Positions 22,141-33,717 of a DNA stretch of 64,000 nt are shown here, piece after piece. Below the pieces are notes generated by a model. The model was not told the origin of the DNA. It saw only the letters and a program-made list of their open reading frames with translations, and ran no database searches. Both the position numbers and the translations under genes were made by a program. The DNA comes from Buddleja alternifolia. Lineage: Eukaryota; Streptophyta; Magnoliopsida; Lamiales; Scrophulariaceae. Each line of letters begins with the position of its first letter. Position 1 is the stretch's first letter. The stretch spans positions 22,826,104-22,890,103 of the forward strand of contig CM033402.1 in the NCBI GenBank assembly GCA_019426215.1, given 5' to 3'.

Positions 22141-23482
22141 TGACACGAAAAATCCTTACGTGTTTGCACAGCAAGTGGACTGGTCGTGTGTAGTAATAAA
22201 ATTGGATTTTTAAGTCCGGGATGTCGAACCCACAAGGACTCGTATTTTAGATTGACAAAAATTTAAAGCAATTAAAAATAAATCAAAAGAGGATGATTAA
22301 GTGACAAAGAAAAAGATGAAAACAATACTTAACGAATTGATTAAGATTCTTATGTGAGAAAGCAACTAAGGCACATGCTTCAACCGTTATTACTCATTAA
22401 TATATATGAGTGATTATTCGAATTATTAGACTACTATTGCTTTGGTGGAAAAAACTTTTATTAATTACTACCCGATCTCTCGGCGTAATAATCCTATGAC
22501 TACGTGACGGTTCTCTAAATATTTCTATCCGAGACTCAAATCATTAGCCATGCATTCACGTTTTAGAATTTCCCCGGATTAATCCGGCGAACTGCACCCG
22601 AAAATCTATACCTATCTCTAGGAGCAATTCCTCATGTTTTTCGGATGATGTGATGATTTCTTTGAACCCTAATTTATATTCTTTCGAATCATAAACTAGG
22701 CTAATTAGCAAGCATATGTTGATCAGGCATACGATTGGAATAAACACACAAAATCAATACACAAAGCAATACTAGAATTAAGACGAACAATCAATTCATA
22801 TATATAAACTCATAAAATTGGCATTCACATGGCCTTAGTTAACGGAAATTTAAGTCATAATTGTAATTGGAAACACAATAAAAAATATAGAATTATTCAT
22901 AGACAAATAATCTAGAATTAAAAGTCTCCCTATTATGAATTGATGAGTTGATGTAGAATCGTCGTTCTCTTCGTCTTGCTCGTTTCTTGGCTCTAAAAAT
23001 CTCTTCCAATGCTGAAATTTCGAACCCTTTGGCTGTCATAAGAGGAGGTATTTATAGAAGGGATCCCCCAAGTCTCCTAGTTGAATTAGGTATCAAAACT
23101 TGCCAAAAATCGTCCAGCCGCCTCTCACGTCCGTACGTGAGGTACCCAACGTCCGTACGTGGGATGCAGTAGCATTTTCTCTTCTGCGCAGTGATATTGT
23201 TTATTTCATAACGTTTTCCCCAGAGCTCCGATTTAGGTGATTCAAGTTGCCAGATGAAGCTAAGACACAGCTCTACAACTTTGTAAAAGAAACATTTGTC
23301 CAAATCAGTCTCTAAGTACTCTGAAATTCTGCATTTCCGTCCAGTTTTCCTCAATTGCACTGATTTTCCACCTTTACTCAATAAGCACACAAATTACAAG
23401 CATATGTGGCATAAATCATGCATAAACCAATGTAAATAACATAACTATGAGGCTTTAAAACATGTAAATCTCACACCTATCA
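22141..23482 (-). repeat. K 5' LTR
   Basis: 1,342 bp, collinear with the 3' LTR at 16442-17784. The palindromic words are at 23127-23138 and 23149-23160. The plus-strand TATTTATA at 23049-23056 gives a perfect TATAAATA on the element strand, about 427 bp from the LTR start, the likely core promoter. Confidence 0.92.
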
Positions 23483-24341
23483 CTTAGTAATTTCATTATG
23501 CTATAATCTAATGCACATTATCAAGTTTAGTGAGTTTGACATTTTTCATGACTCTCACTTGATCGGGATACGTCAGTGAAGGGTTTATACTCGTACGACA
23601 TTTATGATCAAGAAGTTCGTAAAATGATTCATTCATTTCGTACTTAATTGGGTTACGATGTGAGTCCACGGGTTTGGCTAGGTGTCACTCACATCCTTAG
23701 GTAATTCCTCCCTTTGCCAATTGAGACGAACCTAAAGAGTCGCGCTATAAGAAACGAGCGGGATGTATCTTTTTGTGTAAATCTTTTAGAAAGAATTAAA
23801 TGGACTGATTGATTAAATTAGATTAAATTAATTAATTAAATAATTAATTTAATTTGATTAGATTAAATTATTTAATTAGTATATTAATTAATTGGAATTA
23901 ATTAATAGTATATATTATATTTAAATTGGACTTAAATTTAAATATATACAAATGGGCTAGAAATTGCACGAGCAAATTAAAAGCCCACCCAGTCCAATAA
24001 GAAGCCCTAAGGGGCAGCCACTCTAGGGTTTTATGGAGTAGCCTCTAACTTGTTCCACAAGCTAGTTGAGTTTAAATAGGACTCCTACAGTGGAACAAAA
24101 AAGAAAAGGAGGAGTTTCGGGATCTTTTGAAGGCTCGTTTCACGTGAAACTTTAGAGACAGGAGCCCTTGGAGGATTGCTGTTCTGCAGAATCAATAAAC
24201 GAATCAAACGGGTATGTTTATTCATTCAATTTTTTGCAAAACCAATGAAAATCATCAGATCTATTTATGTGATCTACCGATAGGAATCCTCGAATCTTCC
24301 ACTGCAATTCTCTGTGTTTTACTGCAATCGGATTCCTAACA

Positions 24342-26458
24342 GAAGAATCTTGGTGGTTGCTCCACATATACCTCTTCTTGGAGTTTGCCATTCAGGAAAG
24401 CAATCTTCACGTCCATCTGATACACCATGAACTTGTTGAAAGCTGCATACGCTAGAAACATGTGGATTGCTTCAAGACGGGCGATAGAAGCGTATGTCTC
24501 ATCAAAGTCAATACCCTCTTCTTGACAATATCCTTGAGGAACGAGTCTGACCTTGTTCCTTATCACAATGCTATTCTCATCCATCTTGTTTCTATAAACC
24601 CATCTAGTCCCAATAACTCCTTGGTGAGTTGGCCTTGGTACTAGCGTCCAAACTTTATTCCTTTCAAACTGATTAAGCTCTTCTTGCATTGCTTCAATCC
24701 AACTTGGGTCGCTTAGTGCTTCATCCTCTTTCTCAGGTTCCATTTGAGATAGAAAGCTTGCAAACATAGCCTCATTAAATGTAGCGGCTCTAGTCCTAAC
24801 AGGCGCTTCAATATCTCCAATAATCTGCTCGGGTGGATGGTTCCGTAGCCATAGTCTGTCTGGTTGGAATGGGTTAAGAGGTTGAACAGGCGCTTGACTA
24901 TCAGACATTTGACTATCAGACACTTGACTACTCTCTTGCGTAGACGCTTCAAGTTCACAGATCCTTGTTTGCTCTTGATGATCCCTCTCTTCATGATCAT
25001 CAGCAGATCCTGCAATGTTATCTAGAGAATTCTTACGAGTAATCTTAGGAGGTGGCACTGAGATCTCATCACCGTCGTCAGTTTCTTCATCAATGGTAAT
25101 TTTAGATGCTTGATGACATAGATCTTCAACTCCTACATCATTCACATTAACCTTACTCGGTTCTTGGTTAGCATCATCAAAAACAACATGAATGGATTCC
25201 TCAACCTTTGATTTGATCTTATTTAGGATGCAAAAATTCTTTCCATTCTTGGCATAGCCTAGAAAAATTCCCTCATCCGCTTTATGATCAAATGTCTTTA
25301 GGCTTTGGGATCCATTATTATGGATAAAACATTTTGAACTAAAGACGTGAAAGTATGAAACATTTGGCTTACGTCCCTTCCACAATTCGTATGGATTTTT
25401 CCCATGATGTTTGTTGATCATGCATCAATTTTGAGTGTAACAGGCAGTGTTGATCTCTTCGGCCCAAAACCTAGGAGCAAGCTTGGACTCTGCTAACATC
25501 GTCCTAGTGGCTTTCTTGAGCGTTCAGTTCTGGCGCTCAGCAACACCATTTTGTTGGGGAGTTATGGGAGCTGAATACTCATGATGTATTCGCACAAAAC
25601 TTCTCAACAATTTTGTTAGTAAACTCAGTTCCCCGATCGCTTCTTATTCTTGCAACCTTAAGATTTTTCAATATTTGAAGTTGCCGAATAAGCGTTGTTA
25701 ACTTGTCACATGTCTCATCTTTGGATGAAAGAAATTCCACCCAAGTAAATCGAGAGAAACCATCTACTATCACCAACGTATACTTTTTACCGCTCACATT
25801 GATCGTTTGAACAGGTCCAAACAAATCCATGTGAAGTAGTTCAAGTATTCTAGAGGTAGATAGATGAGGTTTTCTCTTGAAAGATGATTTTACTTGCTTA
25901 CCCATTTGACAAGCGTCACAAAAACGATCCTTGTGAAATGGTCCATTTGGTAATCCCTCTACAAGATTTTGACTTATAAGCTGAGAGATTATTTTAAAAT
26001 TGAGGTGATTCATTTTTCTGTGCCGTAACCAATCCGTTTTAGATTCATTTTTAGCAACAAAGCATGTTGGGTTGTTATCAACTGTTGAACCCCAATCTTA
26101 CCAAATATACGTTATTTGTTCTTTTACCTTTCAATTTAGTAGACTTAGTCTTAGCGTCATTTATATAGCAACAGTTACTTGAGAATATGACTTCAAAGCC
26201 TTTATCATAAAATTGACTTATGCTTAATAAATTGTGCTTCAGACCCTCAACATAATAAACATCACTTATCATGATGTTCCCCCTATGCATAGTACCTATA
26301 TCTTTGGTTTTACCTTTGGAATTGTCACCAAATACAACCTGAGGACCATTGGCAGCTCGATAGTTGATCAGAAGATCTTTGGAACCCGTCATGTACCTTG
26401 ACGAACCACTATCGAAGTACCAAACAGATGTATCGGCTTTAGCTCTAGGTACCTGCAA
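24342..26458 (-). pseudogene. S2 pol, N-terminal half: protease, integrase, start of reverse transcriptase
   Basis: Protease: VWYFDSGSSRYMTG near 26410, then GLKHNLLSISQFYDKGF. Integrase: zinc-finger cysteines CDACQMGKQ, DLFGPVQTINVSGKKYTLVIVDGFSRF and RIRSDRGTEFTNK for the D,D,E core, then [21 protein letters not shown] variable linker of about 150 residues (25200-24780) follows. Reverse transcriptase starts with [33 protein letters not shown] and [20 protein letters not shown], and is cut at 24342 by C1. Stops and frameshifts separate protease, integrase and reverse transcriptase; intact elements make them as one polyprotein. Confidence 0.85.
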
Positions 26459-26553
26459 TCAAAAGGGAAGTTCTATTTCTATTTAGGTACCCATTGTTGC
26501 TTGGGTCTTTTCACATTAGCAGCATTGTTAGTTTGAATTAGAACTTTAGGAAC

Positions 26554-28582
26554 CTATATTTGCCTAGCCTTCATTGTAGGAATACTGGCCTTCTTGGGTT
26601 TCACATTGTGTTGTGTGGGTGTATAATAATATCCTTGATTATAATAGTGATCATAATCATAGTCATACTCATAATTGTCATAGTATCGATGATATGATCT
26701 TGACTTCTTTGGATATAGATGCTGGTATTTCCTTGGCGCTGGCTTGGGTTGCATTTTTGGTGCTGGACGCTTGGCGCTTGATTCACAGTGGTCAGACTTA
26801 TCCTTAGCCTTTTGAGCATTTAGATAAACCCGTCTTTGTGAATCATTTGCCTTAGCCTTACCCTTGCCTGAGTCAGCTTTAGCTTTCTCTTTTGGCCTCT
26901 TACCATTGTCGCTAAGTTCATTTAGCGTTTGACTTTTTGAACTTTTCTCAACAAAGATAACACCCTTTCTTTTGATGTTTGCCGTAACATTAGATTTATT
27001 AGGTTGTTTACCGAGTTTATCGCATCCTAAACCGGTCTTTTCACCAAATAATCTAGTTACTTCAGTCACATTATCCAACTTTCTAGAAGCTTTTGATAAT
27101 GATGAGATGAGCTGCTCTGATTTAGCAAGTCTAGCGATCAAATCAACTTCTCTCTTGACTATTATATCAAGATCACTTTTCAATTGAATAATTTCACTCT
27201 CAAGTGATTGGTTCTTCTCAATGCACTTTTGCTGAACTTGCAACTCTGCCTTGAGCGTTACTTTATCACTTTTGAGTGATGAAATAATAGCGAAGTGATT
27301 TTGATATATTTCGGCAGCTTCTTAACATTCATTCTAGTATTCTTTGACTTTGTCAAGTAATTCATCATAAGAGAGGGGAAGAGATAATTCATTGATTATC
27401 TCAGGGGACGCTTCATCATCTCTGGCCATGAGACATATAAGCACTGAGTCATCCTCTGGCTCATCATCATCACTACTCTCTTCTGATGATTCTAAATCTT
27501 CAGGTGCGGACGCTGGTTCTGATTCCGCTAGCAAACCTTGTTGACGAAGGTTGCTCCTGAATTGGTTTCTATCCAAGTAATCCTGCCTTGTGGGCTTGGA
27601 TACGTTTGGATAAGGGCAATTTACCTGGTAGTGCCCTGGTTTCCTGCAATTATAACAAAGATTAGTTTTCATCTTTTGTTCATTTGTTAACCTTGCATTG
27701 TGTGGTTTTGAAACCATTAGAGCTGAGAGATTTTGAGTAGATGCTTGGTACTGAACAAGCGCTTAGGGTGAAGGAACAGAATACTAAGGAGCTTGAAACT
27801 GTTGTTGGATTGGAGAAGACGCTTGATATGAACTTTGTCCTTGATTATTGAAACCTTTTCCTTTCTTTTCATATCTCAAGAATTTTCTAAATCTATTCAG
27901 CAAAGCCAACTCGTCTTCCTCATTGATATCTGAATTATTTCCTTTATTACCCGATTTACCCTTGATGGATGCTATAAGCGCTCCAAATTCAATCACCGGA
28001 CTACTCACAACATCACTAGATGAATTCAGCTCAAACTCAAACACTTTGAGCTCTGAAAAGGCATCTTCTGGAGTTAGGAGATCCAACATATTTGATTCTC
28101 TCATAGCGGTTGTCTTCATCAAGAATTCACTTGGTAAACTTCTAAAGATCTTAACCACCATTTCCCGATTTTGTAAATCCATTCCCAACGATGTAAGTTC
28201 TGTAACAAGATCTGTAAATCTTATGTCCAATTGCTCTAATGTTTCATTGGGCAACATCTTAAATCCGTTAAACTTTTCCTGGGCAATGGAAAGTTTGTTT
28301 TCTTTAATCTGTGCTGAACCACCACTAATTGTAGCCAATTTATCCCTCTTTAGTGGTTTTGCAAGACTTGATTTTGTTAAATAGGTTGTCATTATCACCA
28401 ATACCCGTATATAGAGCGTTACGACCAACATTATTATCCAAATTAGCTCTTCGACGCTCATCTGGAGGCCATTCTTGTTTTGGCTTTTCAACGTAACCAT
28501 CTAGAGTGTCTTCCGACGCTTCAGGCGCTCTAGTGACAACTTTGTATATTTTGATTGGCCCATCTGAAATAATATCAGACAT
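26554..28582 (-). pseudogene. S2 gag
   Basis: Starts at ATG 28582 (MSDIISDGPIKIYKVV). A frameshift leads into the main gag domain (28384-27784) with KFNGFKMLPNETLEQLDIRF and EDAFSELKVFEFEL. A CCHC zinc knuckle, CYNCRKPGHYQVNC, lies near 27657-27613, followed by an acidic stretch. The next piece (27243-26554) is a coiled-coil-like segment, then a Tyr/His/Asp-rich tail. Three in-frame stops and one frameshift are visible. The role in an intact element is capsid formation and RNA binding. Confidence 0.8.
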
Positions 28583-28607
28583 GTCATCATCACATGAACA
28601 GAGATAT

Positions 28608-30317
28608 TGACACGCTAAAAGCTAACGTGCTATGATAGCAAGTGCACTAGACGTATGTAGTAATAAGTGGACAAAAAGTCCGGGTTGTCGAACCACGGAA
28701 ACTTGAATTTTAGTTTATGATTAATGAAAATGGACAAAAGTAGATTGCAATAAAACGAGTAAGCAAGTGACGAACCAAAAAGAAACGAACTATAGATTAA
28801 ATCTCACGTATAATAAAATGACTAAGGCACATGCTACAACCGAATCTACTCGTCAATATAGATGAGCTACTCTTCGAATTATTAGACTCTTATTGCTTTG
28901 GTGGAAATTCCTTAGATAATTATTACCCGATGTCTCGGCACATAATAATCCTATGATTAATGATGGTTCTCTAAATATGTCTATCCGAGAATCTAATCAA
29001 TAACCACGCATTAACGTTCTAGAGTTTCCCCGGATAAATCCGGCTAACCGCACCCGGAAATCTTTACCTATTTCTAGGAGCAATTCCACATTAGTTTCGG
29101 ATGATGTGTTGATTCATTTGAACCCTAATCTATCTTCTCTCGAATGACTAGACTAGGCAAGAAAGCAAGCATATGGTGATCAAGCACATGATTGTAATAA
29201 AAGCTCAAAATCAACACACAAGCAATATGAGAATTAATACGAAAATCACTTCATATATTGATTCATAAATTGGCTTTCACATGGCCTTAGTTCTACAATA
29301 TTAGCCTCTCATCAAAGCCTTAAGAAAATCTAATACAAACATATACATACTCATGGAAATAAACATGTAAATGCAAATAATTAAAACTCCCTCAAATGAT
29401 TGATGATGGATCCTTGCTTTTGAACTTCAATCCTTAACTCCTCTCTCTTTGTTCCCCTCCAAAAGTGATGAAGAATGGTGATGAATGATGATGAGTGAAA
29501 AGTAATGGCCAAATGCCTCCCTCCCTCTCTTGTGTTCGGTCAAGTGTGAAGAAAAATGCCTTAAGAAGACCACAAAATCTGAGCTCTCCTAGTGTGTCTC
29601 CCCTAGTGTGTCCTCCACTACTCTTAAAGTGAGTAGTATAAAATTCCATAAAGTAGATACTAAGAAACATACTTATGACATCCTTCCCATACATGTGATG
29701 ACCTCTTGGCTTTAAATGTTCCATTCCCCCATCAAATGATGATCTTTTGGCTGAAAAGAATCAAAATTCGGGTGTGGACACGCCTAGGCGTGGCATTACG
29801 GCGCTTGGGCGCCGTAATCAGAATGCTGAAATTAAATGCAATGTGTCCTGCGCAGCAATCGTATTTCATTCATAACTTTCTCCACGAAAACCGATTTGGA
29901 TGATTCAAGTCCTCATTTGAAGCTAACACATAGTTCTACAACATTGTAGAAGGGAACTTCATCCAATTCGGCCTCTAAACATACGGAAATAGCGCTCGAA
30001 CGTGGTGGAAAGTGGTAGATACGGCGCCCGGGCGTGGACAAGATGGCGCCTAGGCGTGGTAAGCAGAATGTTGACGTTATTTGCATCTGTCCGGCGCCTG
30101 GGCGTGGGTTTTTAGGCGCTTGGGCATAGGGGTGCGTAGCAATTTGGCCTAAACTGTTTTATACGTCGTTTTTCATCCCGTTCTTTGATTGTATCCATTT
30201 AAGACCTGAAATCACTTAATGCACGAATTAAACGCACATGTGGCAAGAATCAAGCGATAAATGAACCTAAGACATAAACGCAAAGGGGCTTAAAAACACG
30301 TAAAAATGCCTCTATCA
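28608..30317 (-). repeat. F 3' LTR
   Basis: 1,710 bp. On the minus strand it starts TGATAGAGGCATTTTTACG at 30317 and ends TTAGCGTGTCA at 28608. The U3 carries about six GC-rich quasi-palindromic words, among them ACGCCTAGGCGT (29780-29791) and a perfect 10-bp inverted repeat at 29795-29818. They sit in the same homologous position as the ACGTCCGTACGT words in K. Confidence 0.85.
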
Positions 30318-32040
30318 ACACCCCCACACTTATCAATTGATCGTCCTCGAGCAATAAGAGTTTTAAGATAAGGAAACATCATCAATCAAAGAGAGAAACA
30401 AAAAGAAAACTACCTAACTCACTTTCGTGGAGTAAACGGTTGCATTTAGCGAATGCAACAAGCCTTTGAACTTTGAGTTACCTCAAAGGACGAGTTATAG
30501 TCTCGTGAGGGTTTGCAGACGATATACCCACAAAATCGAAAGATTTTCAACCCCGATCACTCAACGTAAATTACAATGATTAATAGCACACAATGGTATG
30601 AATTCACCTGTTTAAGCTCAAGTTACATATATATACACGTCACCCACTTGCTCATGTTACGCTTAACATCGAAAAGATCATCTAAGGGTGTAGTGTAATA
30701 AATCTCAATAGTATAGTCGAGTGGCATTCTTACCACTTTTCAAGCATTAACCCCATATTTATCAACTTTTGATTATTCACATGGTACGAGAATTGAATAC
30801 AACTTCATAGCCACTTAAAAATTCATCACTTCATTCCACTTTCGGCTTTAATTTATGCACTTTCAACTCGAAACATTAGAGGCTAGACCATGTGCAATGT
30901 TCGATCCTCTTAGGCTTTCTATGACACCCGTGTATTGTAAGAGCTTTAGGCCAATAACTCCTAAACCAGATGGCTTTAGGGTATCAAATGTGGAGACACT
31001 CCTAAGGGCTTAATCGCTCGAGTGTCAAAGGCCACAAAATCAAACTAGGTCCTATTACTCAACTCTTGTATTGGCTTGAGCTCTAGCTCAAATTAGCTTA
31101 ATAGTACAGTATTCTAGGCATGGTGCTCTTCGCCCCCAGTATCTATTAAGCCTGACTTTTTCAGTCATACCAATGTTCAACCTCTTTTTATTATTATTAA
31201 GCACACGAAGTTAACGTTCTCAACTCATAACACATGTGAAAATTCTAAGTTGATATTTCCGGGATCAAGCCTTTAAGTGTTTCAAAATGATTGCCCACTC
31301 AACTCCTCTACCTTCGATTTAGGTGCATATGTGAATCATCTTAAGGTTAATCTAGTCTAGTTAGGGTTTCACAAACAAGGAATTGCGTGTATAGCCATTA
31401 AAAACCAAATTGAAAACCAAATGATAGAGAATGCATACCATGTATTCACGTTAACCATGCAATTCATCAAGTGACGGGTTGAAATTCTATCCAAAAAAAA
31501 TAAAAATTGCACACATTTCACATGTAGAGGTACAACCCCCCCAAAACTTGGACCGAAATATGTAAAACATGAATAAACATGACTATAATGGATCTAGTGT
31601 ACCCCCACACTTATCATGAACATTGTCCCCAATGCTTGAAAAAGAGAAGGGCAAAGTACACGTCACCATAGGGAAGCTGAAAAGCAACCCGAGTCCACTT
31701 AAGGCAATCAAGTCCAAGGATGGCATCACTGTGTCGATCACTACATAGGTAAACAAATGCTAGCCATACAAAGCATCAAAATTGGATAGAATAGAATAAA
31801 ACAAAACGAGACAAACAAAAACGAGAAAACATGCATGGAAAGAAAACATCAAGCATCAAACATAAAACATAAAATATCCAACAACCCAACAAAAGATATC
31901 CAAAAACAAAAACAAAACATGCTGGAAATAAAACAAGATAAGCCTAATCGGTGGTGCCAAACGGTCAATGTAATCCTCATCGTTCCGCCGAGATCATCCA
32001 ATCAATCAACGGGCTACCCTCATCATTATGAGCCTCATCA
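30318..32040 (-). other. F polypurine tract and 3' non-coding region
   Basis: The minus strand AAGTGTGGGGGTGT at 30318-30331 is the polypurine tract. The rest lacks a sustained frame and parallels 17785-19400 of K (for example TCGTCC-CGAGCAAT next to the tract, and GCTGAAAAGCAA-CC near 31675). Confidence 0.75.
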
Positions 32041-33254
32041 TCACCTCCTACAGGAACGAGAGCACCTGACTCGTGCAAATCTGCGGGTTGCTGAGGCGGG
32101 GGGTGGGGGTAAGGTGGAGGTAGAATAATCAAACGGCCCCCGACCGACAAACTCATTATGCTCTACAAGAAGCTGACGGAAATAAGCACAAGTGTCGGAC
32201 ATGACCACCCTCATCTCATCTCGCAACTCATCCCTCAATTCATCCTTTAATTGTCTAATGGCGGCGGCATCCATAGGTGGAAACTGTGGGGAACTAGTAG
32301 ACGGGATGAAGACGGGCGAGGCCTCTTGGAAGTAGCTGGTGGTGGAGGAGCCTGGGAGTGTCATCTACCACGGTGAGATAAGAACCAGGGAGCTCAGTAC
32401 GCTCCATAGGAAATGTGGGAAACCTTAGCTGCCTTGCATAAAGCTGTGATCAGTGTGACGGGAGAATGATGGGATCTTCCGAGTGGGACCTTCGCCCTTT
32501 TGCTTAGCCAATTCTTTGTTAATCAGCGGCCCTAACTCATTCTTCAACTTCCTAAAGTGGTCCGTCCAAGACTTGTGGATTACCCGGGCAAAGTCCACAG
32601 CTTTCTTGGACATAATAGCATAGATGAGGGTGGCCGTCCATTGCCTCTGACCGATGGTATCGGTATTAAATGAATCGGATGAAGTCGAGCCAGAAAGCAG
32701 CCTCGGGTAATAGAGCCCTACGGGGGACATGAGCTTCTCCGGGTACCCATTCCCACCCCTCTCGGCCAATAACCTGCAAAATATCCGACAGGCTAACTCG
32801 GAGGCGCCCTGCATTGTAGAGAGTGGTAGAGAGTGGTGAACTCGCATGTCTGAGGGGTCGGGGTGCCTATGCTCTCCCTAATCTGTCTCAACTCATAATT
32901 GACATGTTTGCCCCGTACCAAAAGGGTAGTCCCCAGCCATCCTCGTGTCTCAATCTCATCATAAACCCCGGAGCTGAAGAATTCCAGGACCCAAGGAAGA
33001 CGAATGGCCTCGGCTTTGACAGAAAACTGTAAGTGATGGAAACTGTATCAATTCGTGCACAGAGGGCTGTCCCGGTGGTTAAATAGTCTCTTAATAAGGG
33101 TGCGGGGGGGGTGCTCAAACTCTGACACTAATTTGGACTTGAGAGTTTTCGAAACGGGTATTATCGGAGAGTCTCGGGTCATTAGAGGAAATCTCACCCA
33201 TTTTTTTACCCTTGGACCGTTGTGGAGTTTCTCATTTGCAACAACAATGGTCAA
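32041..33254 (-). pseudogene. F degenerate ORF upstream of the 3' non-coding region (env-like position)
   Basis: Several open pieces on the minus strand (33254-33048, 33118-32888, 32847-32425, 32364-32041) together make about 400 codons with frameshifts. Visible features are a segment with TATLIYAIMSKKAVDFARVI and FRKLKNELGPLINKEL, and a heptad-like acidic/basic stretch (RQLKDELRDELRDEMR). In Athila elements an envelope-like ORF lies between pol and the 3' non-coding region, and this fits that place. I cannot match a specific domain, so the identity is inferred from position. Confidence 0.45.
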
Positions 33255-33717
33255 CTTCTCAACTACTCAAATCAACCAAATGCAACCAACCAACACAACA
33301 ATCTGCAACGCCCAAAACACACCAAAACCAGAGAGCAACCCACAATCTAGCAACAATCCACGATTAACAGATTCCTCAATTTTTAAGCAATAATCCACAG
33401 ATTTAATCAACAATATAGCATCCAATTTCAACAACAACAACCCACAAATTCAATTTCAACCCACAATTGATAACAACCACGGATTTAGCAACAATGACCA
33501 TCCAATTCAACAACAACAACCCCCAATTTTGTATACAATCCCAAATCCATAAAAGATCTCAAAATGCAATAACAAAAAAAAAAAAAAAAATCAATCCACA
33601 ATCGGGACGAAGCCCCAAATATCCAAATATAATGTAAGGCACACTCGCGGCTAGAATCGGAAATGGAAGAATTTTTAGTTATATAAAGCCAAAGGTCCAA
33701 TGTTACAACAATCAACA
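33255..33717 (-). other. F internal sequence without recognisable coding
   Basis: A/C-rich on the plus strand, with many CAACAA runs, ending where SIRE-like gag sequence starts. Probably spacer of F between pol and the degenerate ORF. No other signal seen. Confidence 0.4.

Larger units (their letters stand above)
16442..23482 (-). mobile_element. K: complete non-autonomous Athila-like gypsy element (gag-protease only)
   Basis: It has two LTRs of 1,342-1,343 bp, a tRNA-Asp type primer site, a gag-protease frame, a long 3' non-coding region and a polypurine tract, all on the minus strand. The target duplication CTTAG is at 16437-16441 and 23483-23487. No reverse transcriptase, RNase H or integrase motif occurs anywhere in the 4.36 kb internal region. 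It therefore needs enzymes from another element, like the terminal-repeat-with-gag class known in plants. LTR differences number about twenty by eye, so the insertion is fairly recent. Confidence 0.9.
15715..24341 (+). mobile_element. C1: Angela-like solo LTR interrupting S2 pol, itself split by K
   Basis: LTR segments 15715-16441 and 23483-24341 join to 1,586 bp, running TGTTAGGTATATGCCC to GGATTCCTAACA. The 5-bp target duplication GAAGA is at 15710-15714 and 24342-24346. There is no internal domain, so the two LTRs recombined to a solo copy. It is closely similar to C2 (52909-54500, opposite orientation), which gives the uninterrupted sequence. S2 pol reads on across the joined flanks. Confidence 0.9.
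8904..28607 (-). mobile_element. S2: SIRE-like copia element with nested insertions
   Basis: Read on the minus strand: gag (28582-26554), protease (about 26458), integrase (26013-25400), reverse transcriptase (interrupted by C1 at 24342/15714), RNase H (to 14580), spacer, large extra ORF (13984-9703), polypurine tract and a truncated 3' LTR. Its 5' LTR and leader are missing; F's LTR abuts 25 bp upstream of the gag ATG. All genes carry stops or frameshifts, so the copy is dead. Confidence 0.9.
28608..33717 (-). mobile_element. F: 3' portion of an Athila-like gypsy element
   Basis: Minus strand: degenerate coding remnants (33254-32041), about 1.7 kb of non-coding 3' region, polypurine tract (30318-30331) and complete 3' LTR (28608-30317). 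The upstream part is replaced by S3 at about 33718. The 3' region and LTR align in patches with K, so the two belong to one lineage but different families. The 5 bp beyond the LTR are GATAT; the partner duplication is not present. Confidence 0.8.
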
